The notes under the pieces are model-generated. The model was not told the origin of the DNA, searched no databases, and saw only the letters and a program-made list of their open reading frames with translations. The position numbers were made by a program, and so were the translations under genes. Below, piece after piece: positions 1 through 14,600 of a DNA stretch of 64,000 nucleotides; the stretch's first letter is position 1, and every line of letters begins with the position of its first letter. Source of the stretch: Nectonema munidae. Lineage: Eukaryota; Nematomorpha; Nectonematoida; Nectonematidae. The stretch lies in contig JAUIRK010000157.1 of the NCBI GenBank assembly GCA_030549495.1, forward strand, positions 665,501 through 729,500, given 5' to 3'.

Positions 1-1505
1 AAATGCTCTAATTGCAAACAACAACATTCAGTCTTCTCCCACTCATGCCCCTTTTGACTACAACACACTACGAACATAAATGAAAACCACTAAAACTTAC
101 ACAAAACCTTTGTATATTAAACATTCTCCACATAAATCTAAACCACTCCAAAATAGGTTGGTCGAACCTCCTCAACCTCATACACTCTAATTCTTTTGAT
201 ATTATACAAAAAACTCTTCTTTTCCTTCAATTCCTCCAAATTACACTGTACCACACGCCCCTATAATAACTGATTATTCAGCCTGTATCATCATAAAATC
301 ATTTATACACTTTTCTTTCATTCATCAACACTCAACCCAAGAATACATATTTGTACTAATATTTTACGAAAACTCACCCTTATTTTTTGTTCACTCAATT
401 TTGCCCTATCCAATACACATGCCATTCCCTTAAACTTTTCCCACGACCTTAACTCAAATCACATCTTTACCTCAAAAATTATGACATAAGCATCGGCACT
501 GATTGCAATTCCCGTTCACATAGTCGATACATCCAAAGACCCCTTTTGAAATTGACTAACAACAAAACCGCGCCATCCCATGTTGACTTTATAGCCTTAC
601 AGCCTCAAAAAACACATTAAAATTCATTACAAAAAACCTTCACAAAATTATCCAACCAAAATACATCTAAAACTCACTGGAGCACCTTCCTAAAACTCTC
701 CATCACACTATCCACTCAGGCAAACCATATTTACGCAAACACACATACTTCTGGACTCCCTTTCTCACCTCGCTTAAAAAATCCCTAAGACATTCTCTTA
801 AAACACTTCGTAAAAACCGTAGCCCTAACAACATCGAACACTACATCAATATAAAAAATAGATATATGGCAGAAATAAATTCTGCAAAAAAAGAATCTTG
901 GAAAAAATTCTGCTCCTCCTTTCTTAAAAATCCATGGAAGGTGATTAATTCCCTCCTCAAAAATCGCAAAGCCTCTTCTCAACTCAATCTACTTCTACGA
1001 CACACAATTTCCAACGACCCATTAATCAACCCATCCTTCCTTTCAACCCTTTTCACTCAGGATTCTCATACATCCGATAACATAGTAAACCACTATATAC
1101 GCGAACATGTCTCCCATATCTCATCCCTAAACTCATCCTAAACATTTCCTCCCGTAAATCTAACCGAATTAGCCTCTGCTATAAACAGTCTAAATCTTAA
1201 ATCATCTCCAAGCCATAATCTTATAATCACAAAACATATCATAATATCTTTCCCTTTATATTCAGAATATCTCTTACAATTATATAATAGTTACCTAAAA
1301 TTTCCTTTTTCCCATCTATCTGGAAAATAGGTAAGCTAATTTTACTCCCTAAACCCAACAAAGACTTAAGCCTCATATCCAACTGGCGACAAATCGCTAT
1401 CCCTCCTACTTTAGGAAAAATCTTAGAAAAAATTCTACGCAAAAGGTTTCTCTTTCACATCACCATATCTAACAAAATTATTCCTTTCCAATTTGCATAC
1501 CTCTC
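1..1505 (+). mobile_element. Jockey/CR1-type LINE fragment (endonuclease end to RT fingers)
   Basis: A non-LTR retrotransposon ORF2 remnant enters from the left edge. Around 560-1140 the linker between endonuclease and reverse transcriptase can be read, with the family's W..F..L pattern and the AKKESWKKFCSSF block (866-910 region). At 1325-1495 comes the start of the RT domain: LILLPKPNKDLS, then NWRQIAIPPTLGKILEKIL, then QFAY. These match the usual LPKPGKD / YRPI / LGKILEK / QFGF landmarks. Several stops and frame changes show it is dead. The match stops at about 1505, before the RT catalytic YADD region. That is a 3' loss, unlike the usual 5' truncation of LINEs. A LINE with complementary content lies at 33460-34500; whether the two belong to one family is not shown. 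Confidence 0.75.
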
Positions 1506-2033
1506 AGTCTCACACCTGAGACCTGAGTCGTTTTGCTCAATGTTTTGATTTGATTATGTGTTAAGCATCTCGATCATCTGATTCGTACAAAGCAGCACTA
1601 CTGACTTGTTCATCAGATTCTTTCTCGTCCGCAAAGTGTAAAAACTTTTCCTAAGATTTTATTACACGCGGTGCTTCTTCTAATTCCAATTGAGTAAATC
1701 TTTGGCCTATCTCACTTTGAAAATCCTTAAAGGTACAATGTTCTGAATTTCCCTTAAATTTAGTTGTTATAAATAAAGTCATTTTATAGAATTTCTATGA
1801 TTTTCAAAGATTGCTTTTCTTTTTTGTTCTCCATTTCGATACTTTCTCTTTAAAGACAATAATTTTTCTATATTATGCAAACTTTAAGATTAAAAAAGTT
1901 TCTATCGAAAAAATTTGTATAGAATTTATTTCGAAAAAAGCATTTTTATACTCAGTGATAAATTCAGTAATTTAAGCGAAAAAGTTTTCAAAAGATATTT
2001 TAAAATCTAAACTAATTTTCGATATTGAATACG
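1506..2033. other. Gene-free AT-rich stretch
   Basis: No exon, RNA gene or recognisable element seen. It lies inside the STAG gene upstream of the first recognised exon. Confidence 0.4.
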
Positions 2034-2118
2034 AATCCGGGAGGATTTGATCCGGGGGAGCCCCGGCAGAATTAGGGGCCCTTGGTGTGTATGGCCTATA
2101 GCTAAATCCGGCCCTGTA
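2034..2118 (-). mobile_element. Fragment of a hAT-type MITE end
   Basis: Read on the minus strand it starts CAGGGCCGGATTTAGC and continues through GC-rich GGGGCCCC and CCCCGGATC blocks. This is the style of a common class of short hAT-like elements whose ends begin CAGGGCCGGATTTA. Only one end is visible and no target duplication was found. Confidence 0.4.
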
Positions 2119-2537
2119 TATATGTATATATACGTGCTATTAATATGTTTAGATTTCTTATGATGTTTTAAAGAGCACTTTGCGCCGTCTGCAGAGGTAT
2201 AAAACACAAAGGATAATACTTAACACTTTTCCCCTCACTTGTTTAAAGAGTATGAGCTCTCTATTTTTAATGCATTTGAATATCTTGGTCACATATATCT
2301 ATATATATATTTGACTTGTTTGACTTTTAATATTCTACTCTTTTATCAAATCTTTCCCTCAGAAAAATGTGATATTGATATCTTTTGATTTATCGATTTT
2401 ACTTTTAGCATCATTTGAACCCCTTTTTTTCAATATGAACACAAACACCATAATGAAAATATCTTCAAAGCCTCATTTATTTCCTAACTTTCATTTATGA
2501 TTATAACAAAGTGCATTTTTATTTATATTACTTTAAG

Positions 2538-2611
2538 GTGACAGAAGGTCTTAATGAAATATCCTCACATTTGACGTATATGTTTCGCAGTCTCTTTGTT
2601 CATCGATATCG
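2538..2611 (+). CDS. STAG: STAG exon a (start of stromalin conservative domain)
   Basis: Acceptor ctttaag, donor gtaagaa. It encodes [10 protein letters not shown]... and ends FVHRYR, with the last arginine codon split. It aligns with the vertebrate NAIFKGVFVHRYRD segment. An alternative acceptor lies 7 bases downstream (gtgacag). Confidence 0.85.
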
Positions 2612-5600
2612 GTAAGAATGCCGCATTTCCCCATTTAATATACCACGTTCTATTTCGCCCTTAAGTGACGTCGTACCTGACATTAGAGGAATGTGCATGT
2701 ATGAGATTGGCATTTGGATGAAGAAGTTTCCCGGAGATTTCTTATCTGACATATATCTGAAGTACATTGGCTGGACTCTCTACGATAAAGTATTTTATTC
2801 GTATTTCATATTGAACTTTTATTCATTTAACGTCATCTTTTCCCTGAGAGTACTTGCTTTTATGGAAATACTTTCTCAGTTTAAACAAAGCTTTGTTTTG
2901 AACTGATAGATTATACTCATATAGAGATAGTATAATCTAGGGGCTAACAACAACAACAATGTCATCTTTAATTTTGTATGAAGTATAATTATGGCCTCAC
3001 TTACAATCGTCTTTAAGAAATCTATTCAGTTTGAGCCAAGATGCGTCCTTACCAAGCGTTTGATTTTTTTAAAACTTCAAATATTCTTTTTATCAACATT
3101 TAATTACTTTGTTCTTATCTTTCTTCCTCCATTCTCCCCTTTTCCCCTATATTAGGAAAAGTTATTAAGTTAGGAGAGGCTATTGTATATTCCTACGGGA
3201 TCTCTCTTTTTATTTTATTCAACTTGATAAATATATTTTCACCATTCGTAGGAAATATTTTGAAACTTCACAGAACTGCGGTTTATTATTAAATTCAATA
3301 TTAATAAACAACTTCTGAATAAGTAAAGAACCCTTTAGAAAGAGAAAATATGTAGCTGTATATTGAGAAAAATATTAAAGAGATATCACATGAATATTTT
3401 ATTTTCCCTTTCCAAAATAATCATACTGTAAATCAAGAAATATTCTCTAAGTTAGATTTTTGCGATTTGCGCGTTTGAAAAGTTGCGTAGTGTTATTTTC
3501 GCAAGCAATTATATTATTTTCAAAATTATCTTCATATGTTATACTTATTTTTCTATTTTTGTTAGTCTACTTTTCCAAGTTCAATGAATATTTTTAGTTT
3601 TTCAGATGAGGATGATAACTTCAGTGATGGAGAAATAAACTCTATACTTTGTTCTGATGTTCGAGATTTGAAGAAAAGATATTTTATCCTTTTAAAGGCA
3701 AATAAGTAAAATGGTACACGCATCCATTCAAAAATCCAAAAGTCTCAAAAAACCATTCACTCATCACGAGTGAATCCATTCGCCATGGCAAAAAAACCAT
3801 GTTATTTTTGTAAAAAAAAATATGGGCAGCATAAAATCATTTTTCTTTTATTTGCAAAAAATTTGAAGGATGAAACTTTAAAATACAGTGAAACCGCGTT
3901 ATCTCGAATTTGAGGGTACCAAACAAAAACTTCGAGATATCCAAAATATCAAGAAAAACTATTATCAAGTCCATTTTTTGAAAAATATGTAGTGACCGGT
4001 ATGTTTTTTGTCTGCTTGTTAGATCTAAAGTAACTGCTAAAATAAACAGATCCTGATATCTTTTTAAAGTGCATTTTATTTTAAATCAACGTCAGTAAGT
4101 TGGACTCAAAGAGACAGAAAGTCCAAAAAATGGTAGATTATTTGATAAAGGCATAAAAAACTATGAAAATCCATGACCATTACACATCGTATGCCTAGTT
4201 TTACATCACTTCTCTAAGCAGCTTTGATGATGTTGACATTTTACTTTCATTAAGATTTTCATTACAAACTTAATTTATTGAAGAAAAAATATGGCAACAA
4301 TTGTTGCATAAATAAAATTTAAACACTGAAATTTATTGGGGAGAAGAGGGAGAGAAGCAAAATGCGTTTTTGTCCCCTAGGAAAACATTAGGTGGAGGGG
4401 AGAGGGAAAGGGTCCCTGATGTATCGCTGCATAATGCTAGAGAACATTTATCTTTTATTATTTGGTGTTTTGTTGTAAATGATTATTTACGTATGTAAAA
4501 AGTTGGAGATAAACATAGTAAATTTGATGCTTGTAACAATTAAATACTTCGAGATATCCGGGTTGTTTAAGATATCAGAGTTCGAGATATCCAAACTTAT
4601 TTACATGTAATGTATAGGGAAAAAAGTTCGTACCATAAAAGAACTTTGAGATAACCGATACTTCGTGATATCATCAAATGTTCGAGATATCGAAGTTTCA
4701 CTGTATAGGAATAAAGAAGGCACGCATGTGTTTCAAAGGAACTGGAAAAAAATAACGGCAAAAGAATTTGGTTCTTTTCTTGCTTTATTGATTTTATCTG
4801 GAATTTATAAATCAAATCATGAAGCAGTAGAACAGGAGTAAAAGAAATGGAAGACCAATTTCGAAAAATCTATGCCTTTTAATAGATTCAGAAAAATAAA
4901 TAGAGTTTTACGTTTTGATGATGCTGAGAGTCGACATCAAAGAAAATCGCACAAAAAATCTGAACCAATCAAAGACTTGTTTGAAAAATGGGCAAGCAAT
5001 TTGAAAAACTGTTATATCCCAAATGAAAATGTGACTATTGATGAACAGCTTGTTTCTTTCCGAGGAAGATGTCCCTTCAAGCAATTTCATAGTAAAGACA
5101 TCAAATTTTGGCTTTGTTGTGATTCTTCTACGTCTTATGTTTATGATATTTTATTATACTCTGGCAAAAATAATGGAAAAAATCAAGGTGAAACAGTAGT
5201 GAAAAAACTTGTGAAAGATTTTGAAAATAGTGGAAAGAATATCATATTGATAATTTAGGGGAATATTTGTTTCACAAAAAGTTAACTCTCCTTGGCAGAA
5301 TATGAAAAACAAAAACAAATTCACTAAAAAAGTTAGTATTCACTAAAAATAGAGAAAGGTACTAAACGTTGTATGGATTCAATGAACTTGGCACTTTATG
5401 TTCTTATTGTCTTACAAAAAACAGAGTAGTGCTACTTTTTAGTACAATGCATAATCAATTTTGTAATCAAAGCAACAAAGAAAAAACCACTAATGTTTAT
5501 TGATTACAATCGAACTAAAGGAGGCGTTGACACAGCCGATCAAATGTTTCAAGCTTACACCACTAAACGAAAAACGCTTCGATGGCCTATATTATGCTTT

Positions 5601-8600
5601 TATAACATGATTAACATTTCTGTTCTAAATTCTTATACTATCTGGATAAGTCTTTTCCTGATTGGATGAAAAGTATATCGCATATAAGACGAGTATTTAT
5701 AGATTTATTAGGACGGGAATTGATTGAAGAAAAAATAAATTTTGTCAGTGAAACTGAAGAGAATCTAAATGCTATTTCTTGTCCAAAAAGTAAAGATAAA
5801 AAATACACATATTTTTGTGATATATGTAAAAGAATTACGTGTGAAAATCATTGTAAAATTCCAAAAACATGTTATAATTGTATACATAAACAAAAAAGTT
5901 TTTTCTTCTTTTTATTCACTTTATTAACAAAAATATTATACAGCTAATTTTTGACCCCCAAAGCTTTTAACTACATGAAAAATATCGGTAATTAAGGGTT
6001 ACGAAAGAACGAATAAACAAAATAATTTAATTTACCAAATTTTCTTGATATCGATATTGATCATTGAATTTTACCAATGCACTGTAAGAGCAAAGAGGCA
6101 CGGATGCTTGTTTTGCATTTTTAACGGGAAAAGTATGACGCTAGTACTTAAATTATATGAAGAAAGGAAAAATAACCTTAGCTTTTAAATAATGTGAGGA
6201 AAGAAATTAACATATAAATCAATTCTACTTTTTTCAAAGAGAAGAATAAAGCATTCTCCACAAAATTGTAATTCAAGCGTATCCCTTTAGTAAAATAGTT
6301 AGTTCTTTTTGGTTGAATTGATTTCATATCTACTATTCTAATTTGTCACAAAAGTCTTTTATCTGTATATAACGATAACGTTTTTTGCTATTGAATTAAT
6401 TTCAAATGTTTTTAGATTGGAGATGTTCGCCTGAAATGCCTTCAATCACTCCAGCCTTTGTACGCTAATAGAGATACTACTTCTAAGCTTGAGTTGTTTA
6501 CAAATAAGTTCAAAGTAAGTTCTTTCTGAGTTTTGTTAATTTTTACTGTCGCACTGTTGCTGGTAGCTATGCTGTATCATCAAATATGCACTAAATGTAT
6601 TGATCTTATGTTGATATTAGGCAAATTATTATATTTTGCTTATGGGTTTCATGTACTATTCTCTCCTTATAATTGTGGTATTGCGTGTTATCTATAGGTA
6701 GTTTGTAAGAAGTTGACCAAAATGTTAGTATATATTATATACTTTTGACTATCTTTAAGGTATTCTACAATATCCTCAATGTTTAGCGTGCGTAAATAAG
6801 GTTGACTAGATTGCTGGCTTTGATGCGACAAGGCATTGCATTGGAACCTGGCATCAAATCGTTGCTTCATCACTTGACACAATCCTTGCTCCATCCCACT
6901 CATTGCGAAATATCACACCAAGAGATGATTTCGGGAAGCCGTAGAAATGCTCTTTGTAAGCAGGCAGTAGCTTAATAAGGGTTCTATAAACTAAAACACG
7001 ATTTATTAGGAGAATTGAAAGCTACCGTACTTTAAATACGTCACCATTATATTTGTTAAAGATGCGTGAATAATATTGTTTTAATTGCATCGATTGAAGA
7101 ATTTAAGTAATTTTTAAAATATATTTTCAAAATTTGGAAATATTGAAGCAATTTTTGGCTCTGATCATCTAAATTAAATCTTTAAGAGAAATAGTTGGGA
7201 CCAAAATCATCGTTAAATGAAAGAAATATCACGGCGGGGTTTCTCTTGTCACGCATGGATCGTTTACCGCTTGTATTTGCATCCTACTGTTTAATGTTGA
7301 GTAACACAAGTCACTTCTTTCTTCTAACCAATTTTTCTGAAAGGTTCTTACATCATTTACAGGATAACTTTTTCCTATTTGATGTGAAATTTCTCCACAC
7401 GAATGAATTAAGCATTTTATGTCATATATCTCATTAGTTATGAAATATTTGACACAGTAATTCTTTATTCATGAAATTACGCGATGAAGATGTCTTAAAA
7501 ATAACGAAATGAAAACAAACGTTACAACGTTTTGGCAACGAAATCTCTTCATTGTAAATATTGTGATACATCATTACATAGAAGGTTTAGCAATACTCGA
7601 AATCGAGATCATTGAAAAAAGGAGAGAGATGAGTTCAGATGTAAAAATGTCTTCAACTTTTATGCGTTGGAAGTAAAAACGAAAACACAACAGGGGATGC
7701 AAATTTGAAATGGTAAATAGAAAGTAGAATAGAAGCCGTCTTTATCGTGTTATGTTATATGGAGGCCAAATAAAGGTTTTGCTTTAGATGGATAAATATA
7801 TATTCTAAACTCTTAAAAGAAAATGTGCGAGCACTAGCTTGGGCAGTTGCTTTAAGTTAAATAAAAAAATGAGATGTTCAAGATGTAGAAGTTAAAATAT
7901 AGAGAGTTAGTCGAAAGAATGAATGTGTAATAAAATTATATGAAGAATATTTAATTTCGAAATGTTAAGTTTTGTTTATTAAAGCTAAAAAGCTAACTAT
8001 GTTTGTATTAAAACTAAGCGTAGTTATTTCCCTTGTAATCGGGTTCTTCTTTTCTAAGAGCTCCCCGTATATAAATATATAAATGCCTTTTCATGTTTCA
8101 TTTTTTAATAATTGAATGGTCTTTTGCAACACAGAAAGTATTAAAGTAAGTCATGAATATATGAACTTTTTATATCTATTAATTTGCTCCAATCTTTTTC
8201 TAACTTACATATTCATTCATTCTAATTGGTCTTTTATGTTATTTTAAGGTTTGATATAGTGCATAACCTATTTGCATATCTTTCTTGGTGGAAAAAGTGT
8301 TAATTAAATTAGGGCCAGAATAAATTCATTTTTCAAATTGGTTAACATTCACTCTATCGAGATACTTTTAGACAGTAAGATAAAAAAGTTTAAACCCATG
8401 CCTGTGCATGCGTCTTGATATTTTTGAATTCAACAGGATGCTAAATGATGCTTGCTGTTTCCTTCACTTTTGTATACATGCGATTTTTAGTTTCGTCGCA
8501 CCCTTTTGCAATTCAAACGCATCCTTTGGCACTTCCTTACAACTTCCTCGCACTTTTTGCAATTTTAGATTTTTCCTAGTCTTTTTATTTTATTTGTGTG

Positions 8601-11600
8601 TGTATTTTTCTTTAAATTATTTTTGTTTACTTTTCGATTAACATAAGCATCCAAAGTAAAAGTGTAACATCAGGGTATTTACGTGAAAAAGGGTAAAAAA
8701 AAATAAATAAATATTTTTTCATAATTAGGATGTAAAAATTAAAAATGAAGCGAATCAACCTTAATGCTAATTAGAGCCTTTTGACATACTTTTAAATTGC
8801 TTCTAGATTAATTTTCAAAAAGTTGTAAAATATAAAATTATTGAAAATTAAAAAATAAAGAAATTTATTCAAAGAAATTCATGAACAATCAATCGATCCC
8901 TTTTGATTATTTAATGCCACATGACCAAAATAATTTAGACGATCGTTAGCATTGATTGTCTTAACTGCTACTTCAATTATCTAAGATAAATGTTTTGTCA
9001 ATTATCTGAGATAATGTTTTGTCTCCACTTCTTTTGCTTACTAAACTTTTAGCATTCAGCATATAGGAATAAAGAGATAAGTTCTTTATTATTGCAATTT
9101 GTTCGTCAAAACCATCAAGGTTTATTTATTTTTTATGTATTTGACAATTATCCAACACGAACAAAGCAGTATCAATCTTATTAAATCTTGTTTTTTGACG
9201 AGCTAATATTTTGTGCCATTTTTTGAAAGTTTATAAATAATAGCAGACAACTAGAATTAGAGTGATTAGCTGATAAATCTGTTATTTTGATTATTTAATT
9301 ATTTTAATTTAATGTTTGAAAAAAGCGAGTTCATAACCATTGCTAATTTAATTTCATCTTTAATTCGATATCGTTACCTATGTACTCAAAATTTGTGCGC
9401 TGAATGTTTCACACTCGTTTTTAAATTTGAATCGAGCTTTCTTCTACATTATTTACGTCTGATGTTTTTGCCTTCAAAAGAATGCTATGGTGTTTTACTA
9501 TCTCTCAATTTTATTATCTTGAATATAAATGTTTAGAATGTATTTTTTGTTTTTTGAAAATATATTGGATTGTGTGTGAAGGTGTAAATATATCGAATGT
9601 ATTCCATTATCCTTAGGCTGCTACTCACTGCCCGTTTTCAAATCCAACACTAGAAATATGTTACGTTTTCTTTATTTCATAGTATGTGTAATTTATTCTG
9701 TGCTATTAAGGAAAGACTTATTGCCATGACTCTTGATAAGGAAAGTGATGTTGCTGTAAATGCTGTCAAACTTGTCATCTCCATCTTGAAGTACCATCGT
9801 GAACATTTATCCGATTCCGATTGTGAAAGCATTTACGAACTTGTGTATTCGATTAATCGCCCCGTTTGCTTTTTATTCGTCTCTCTGGGTGCAACTTTTT
9901 ACAGAAACAAATCAAAATCTTCATTTTTTAAAAATAAGTTTAAAATGTTGTCATGTTCAATTTTTTGACTATTTAAGATGAAAAATAAGAAAAATACTAA
10001 TATATATTTTTTAAATTTTCTATAAATATTAAAAAGGTTATTTTTTATTTTAAATGATTCAAATCTTTCATATACATTATTTTTAATACTTTGGAAAAAT
10101 TTGGATTTCAGAAATTTTGAGATTCAGTTTGTTTCTGTAAAATTCACACTCTCCCTTATCCTTGAGAAATTAATCTTTCCATTACTCTTTTAAGGTTGCG
10201 CAAGCAGCAGGAGAATTTTTGAAAGAACGCATTTTTACTCTGGATGAAGATTCCCTTCGCAAAACTTTCAAGACAAAAAGTGGGAAAAGAAGACTTCCCA
10301 ACACCACCTTGATTCGAGACCTTGTTCAATTTTACATTGAGAGTGATGTATGCTTCCTCCTATATTTTTCACAACAGCTTTCTTTTCTTCTTATCACTGA
10401 TACATTTAATACTTTTAATCTTTCTAAGAACCAAGACTGGGGATTCTGAGAGGGAGGCATTAAAGAACTTGTTGGAATCGGAGTCACTAAAACAATGCTA
10501 ATTTGTATAATAAATTTACAAATTTTTTATTTTTGATTCATTTTCGAATGCTATCTCCCTTATTAATTCATTAAAATCCTTTTGAACTGACAATAAAAAT
10601 ATTCAAAAAAGGGTATAATTAATTAACTATAGCGTATCATTGAAACACATAGAAGATTTGATCTATTTGATGAATATGTATATCTTTTTATCCAATGTAT
10701 ATTAGGGTAGGTCGATTTTAAAACCGCAACAAGATCCTATAAAAGGTAGTTTCATTTTGATGCATACAATGGAAAAATAAAGAAAAAAATCTCTAAATTA
10801 GTTTATATTTTTGCGGAAATGAGTTTGTTACAGATAATTGTTTCTATACGTATATACCTTTTAAATTTTTTTTCGTATATAACATAGTTTCAAAATGGCT
10901 AAAATAAAGAAACCTGTTACTAGGAAGAAAAGTGAAGATAAATTTGGAGGTGGTCCATGTGACATTTCGCTTACACATCCAAGCACTCATTTGGAAGTTA
11001 TTCAATATTATTATTTTCTCATTAACTCATTTCCTGATTTAAACTTTTGTTCAATAGTGGATAAAATTTGTTCTGTGCTTAAGTATATTTGGGGTACAGT
11101 GAATCCAAACTTGCCTTTGATTAATGATAAATCTATAATAAGAAAAGTAAAGAATTTATTGGTAAATGTAAAAGAAATAAACAGAAAGCATGCAAAGATA
11201 AAGGTGAAGAAAAATTTAAATAAAAAAATAAATAGTCTCTTTGATTTATCATCATGTTCTTGTTCTTTAAACACTGTACCATGTTCTGATTCTCGAGTCA
11301 AATGTAAAAAAGCAAATTGTACTAAAGAACACATTTTATGCACATGTTCTTCTAATGCAAAAGTTCCAATTGAAGAAAGATTGTACCTCCGTGATCAAAG
11401 AAACAAAGTGGGACCAATGGGGAATTTTCAAATGTCTACTGTTGATAAAAATGCTGTAAGGAAAAGTAAAAAGATGAAACCTAATGTTATTTCGGAAAAT
11501 TTGAAAGTGAATATTGAATCAAGAAGATCATCAAGTTCTTCGTTTGTGTCTCAGGTAGTATTAATTTAAGTTGTTAGTGATATATTTCGTTTTACTATTT

Positions 11601-14600
11601 TTTAGGAAGAAGAAGAGTGGAATAATCATACATGTATCAAAGAAAGTTACAATCTTACAAAGTTACCAAGATATGCAATGGAGCTAGTAAGACACGATTG
11701 TTCTTCTAACTTAGGAGCAGCTTTGGCTAATGCCTTGTTTAATGACATAAAACATTTATTCAAAGAAGAAGTCAATGTCAAAGACATTTTGGTAGATAAA
11801 AGCAAAATAGATAGAGCCAAGGCTAAAGTAAATATTATTAGTGATCAAGAAATGAGGCCAAACAACAAATTTTTTTGCATTGGCGTTGATGGAAAAATTG
11901 ACGCTAAAACTTTAACGTTCATAGAGAAGTCTGTAGATGAAAAAGTGGTATTAAAAAGATGTTTTGAAAGAGCATCATTTAACATTTACAGTTGAAGATG
12001 GAGAAACTCAAGGAAAGTATCTCACGCACAAGACTGTTCCTTTGATTGGCGCGACTGGTGAAGTTCTTGCTAACGAAACATTTAGAGTCTTAGAAGAATA
12101 TAAAAGTATTGAGAGTATATTCGCCATTCTTTTGGACAATACTGCAGCAAACACAGGATGGAAGAATGGCTTAGTCGTCACCCTTGAAAAAATGATAAGA
12201 AGAAATCTTCACACTATCGGATGCAGTCTTCATCAAAATGAACTTCCATTTAGAGCGTTATTCAAGTACATTGATGGCGTAACAGTTAGTCCAGGAAAAT
12301 ATATGTGGGAGCTGGGTCAAAAGTGTTGTGAAAATATACAACATCAAGCACAAGTAAGTTTTGAAATTATAGATTCTCCTTTGACTAGAGAAATCTTCCA
12401 CAGAAATGATCTCACTGATCTCAGCCACGATCAACGTCTTTTGTTTGAGTACAGCAAAGGCATTGGTCTAGGAAAAGTAGATGAAAGATGGATAGAATGT
12501 AAAATAGGTCCTGTGAATCATTCAAGGTGGCTAACACTTGCAATATACACAAGAGAAGTATCACCAAGTGAAAATCTGAAAAAACTTGTGCAATATATTG
12601 TACAGATTTACGCTCCAGCATGGTTCAAAATAAAAGTTTCATCAAAACTTCAAGACAGCCCATTAATACTTTTTTCCACCATTAAAGCTGTGAAGCTACT
12701 TCCTTATGATGATGTCATACATATCGTAAAAAATAATTTACAAAAAATGCTTTCTGTTTACTTCCTGAAAACTTTCTTTATTCAATGATAAAAAGTGATG
12801 ATAAAAGTATTAGAAATACTGCACTTAGTAAAATTTTAGAAGTAAGAGAAAGGTAATATTAAACTTTAACTTTTTTTAAGTGTTTCAGACTTTTGTTTTA
12901 GAGAATCAAATGGAGTCAAAGTAGCAAAGAAAATTCCTAAAATAAACTGGGAAGCTGAAACTTGGAGTGAATTGATAGATATTACTCATACTCAGTTAAT
13001 AGAGCCGCCTATGTTGAAGAACGTATCAAATAACGAAATAAAAGACTTGATTCGAAATGAAAACAAGCCAAATATCCCAAATCTACCATCTCATTCTCAA
13101 GGTGTTGAAAGAAGCGTGAAATTAGTTTCAGAGGCCTCACATTTGGTTTTTGGAAACGAGAATCGTCATAAATCAATTTTGACGAAACTATTGAGTCGGT
13201 CAAAACGCCCTTCTTTCATATCAAAAGGCTATTATTATCAAACTTATGATAGTTTGTATGAATGAAAACAGATTAAATGAAAATAAATGTTTTTTCAATT
13301 GTTTTTTATATATTTTTTTAGAAGAAAACACATTTAAAAACTACAAGTGAATACTAAAATTCAAATCAATTTCCGCAAAAGATACTTCAATATTTTTTCT
13401 TAATTTTTGTTTTAAGTAATGTCTGAAGGCTAATATTATCTACCAATGATAGGATCCTACTGCGGTTTTGAAAAAAATATTAAATCGACCTACCCTAATG
13501 TATATTGATTATACCCTGTATTCTTATAAAAAAATTTCTAGAATATATTATCAATAAATTTCCTTTTTCGCAATAAAAATGGAAGGTTTAGAATAGTTCT
13601 TATATGGAATGCTTACAGCCTTGATGCAAAGCAAGTTCTATTGAAGTCTAGTGGGAGGCAGAGTCGATATCTTTTGTTATGACTGCGCCCACCCCAACCA
13701 ACAACCCATTTATTGCTTCTCTTAAATATACTATTTGTTTGTTTTGCGTATACGTGTGCGTCTTAGTGACTGTTACCATGTGTTAGAGTGTACTTGGTTG
13801 CACTTTTATATGTGTATGTTTTGTGTGCATTTGTGTAAGCGTGCGTGCATGTATGTTTGTGTTCTATGTGTTAGCGTGTATTTGGGTCCACATGTGTGAA
13901 TATGTGCTTGTATTTGTGTAAATATGTTTGTATATACAATAATCTTCTAAGATTATAATGGTTCACTGTAATTTCATCGTGGTAATTTCATCGCATAGTA
14001 AATTCATCGTGATTCAATACATCGTCGGTATTTTCATAGTCAAGTATTTTCATCGTGCAGTAATTACGTCGTCTTACTAATTTTATGCTTGACGCTCAAT
14101 GTTTTTTTGTAAATATCCCTTTATAATTTTTTTAGGTTTATTACGAACAATTAAATTATTTTTTAGTTTTATTATAAAAAAAATATCCTATGAAAAGGTA
14201 TTTATATATACACAGAATTTGAGAAAAATTAACGGAAAAAATGTCTTTAACTTAAAGACATTTTGAGGTATGAAGATACAAATAAATATGTTGTATACAG
14301 TTAGTAATTTCATAAAAATGTATGCATAATTGTATACGCAAATTGTGGGATTATCTTGTGACACCGCAATTGAGTAATATGGTCAATCCATAAATCTCGC
14401 GATGTAATCACTATACGATGAAAATACTTAACGATGAAAATACCAACGATGTATTGCATCACGGTGAATTTACTATACGATGAAATTACCGGATACCGGT
14501 TATAATATATCTATCTACCATTTTAGGTTCTACTTTGTTTTTTTAATTCTAAGTTGTCTTTCAGAATTTCAAATTGGTTTTTATTTTTTTTAAATACAAA

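Noticed and set aside
5985-6000. TTAAGGG as the right end of the piggyBac copy
   Set aside because: The orientation is wrong for a right terminus (expected GGG before TTAA) and no matching left end was found.
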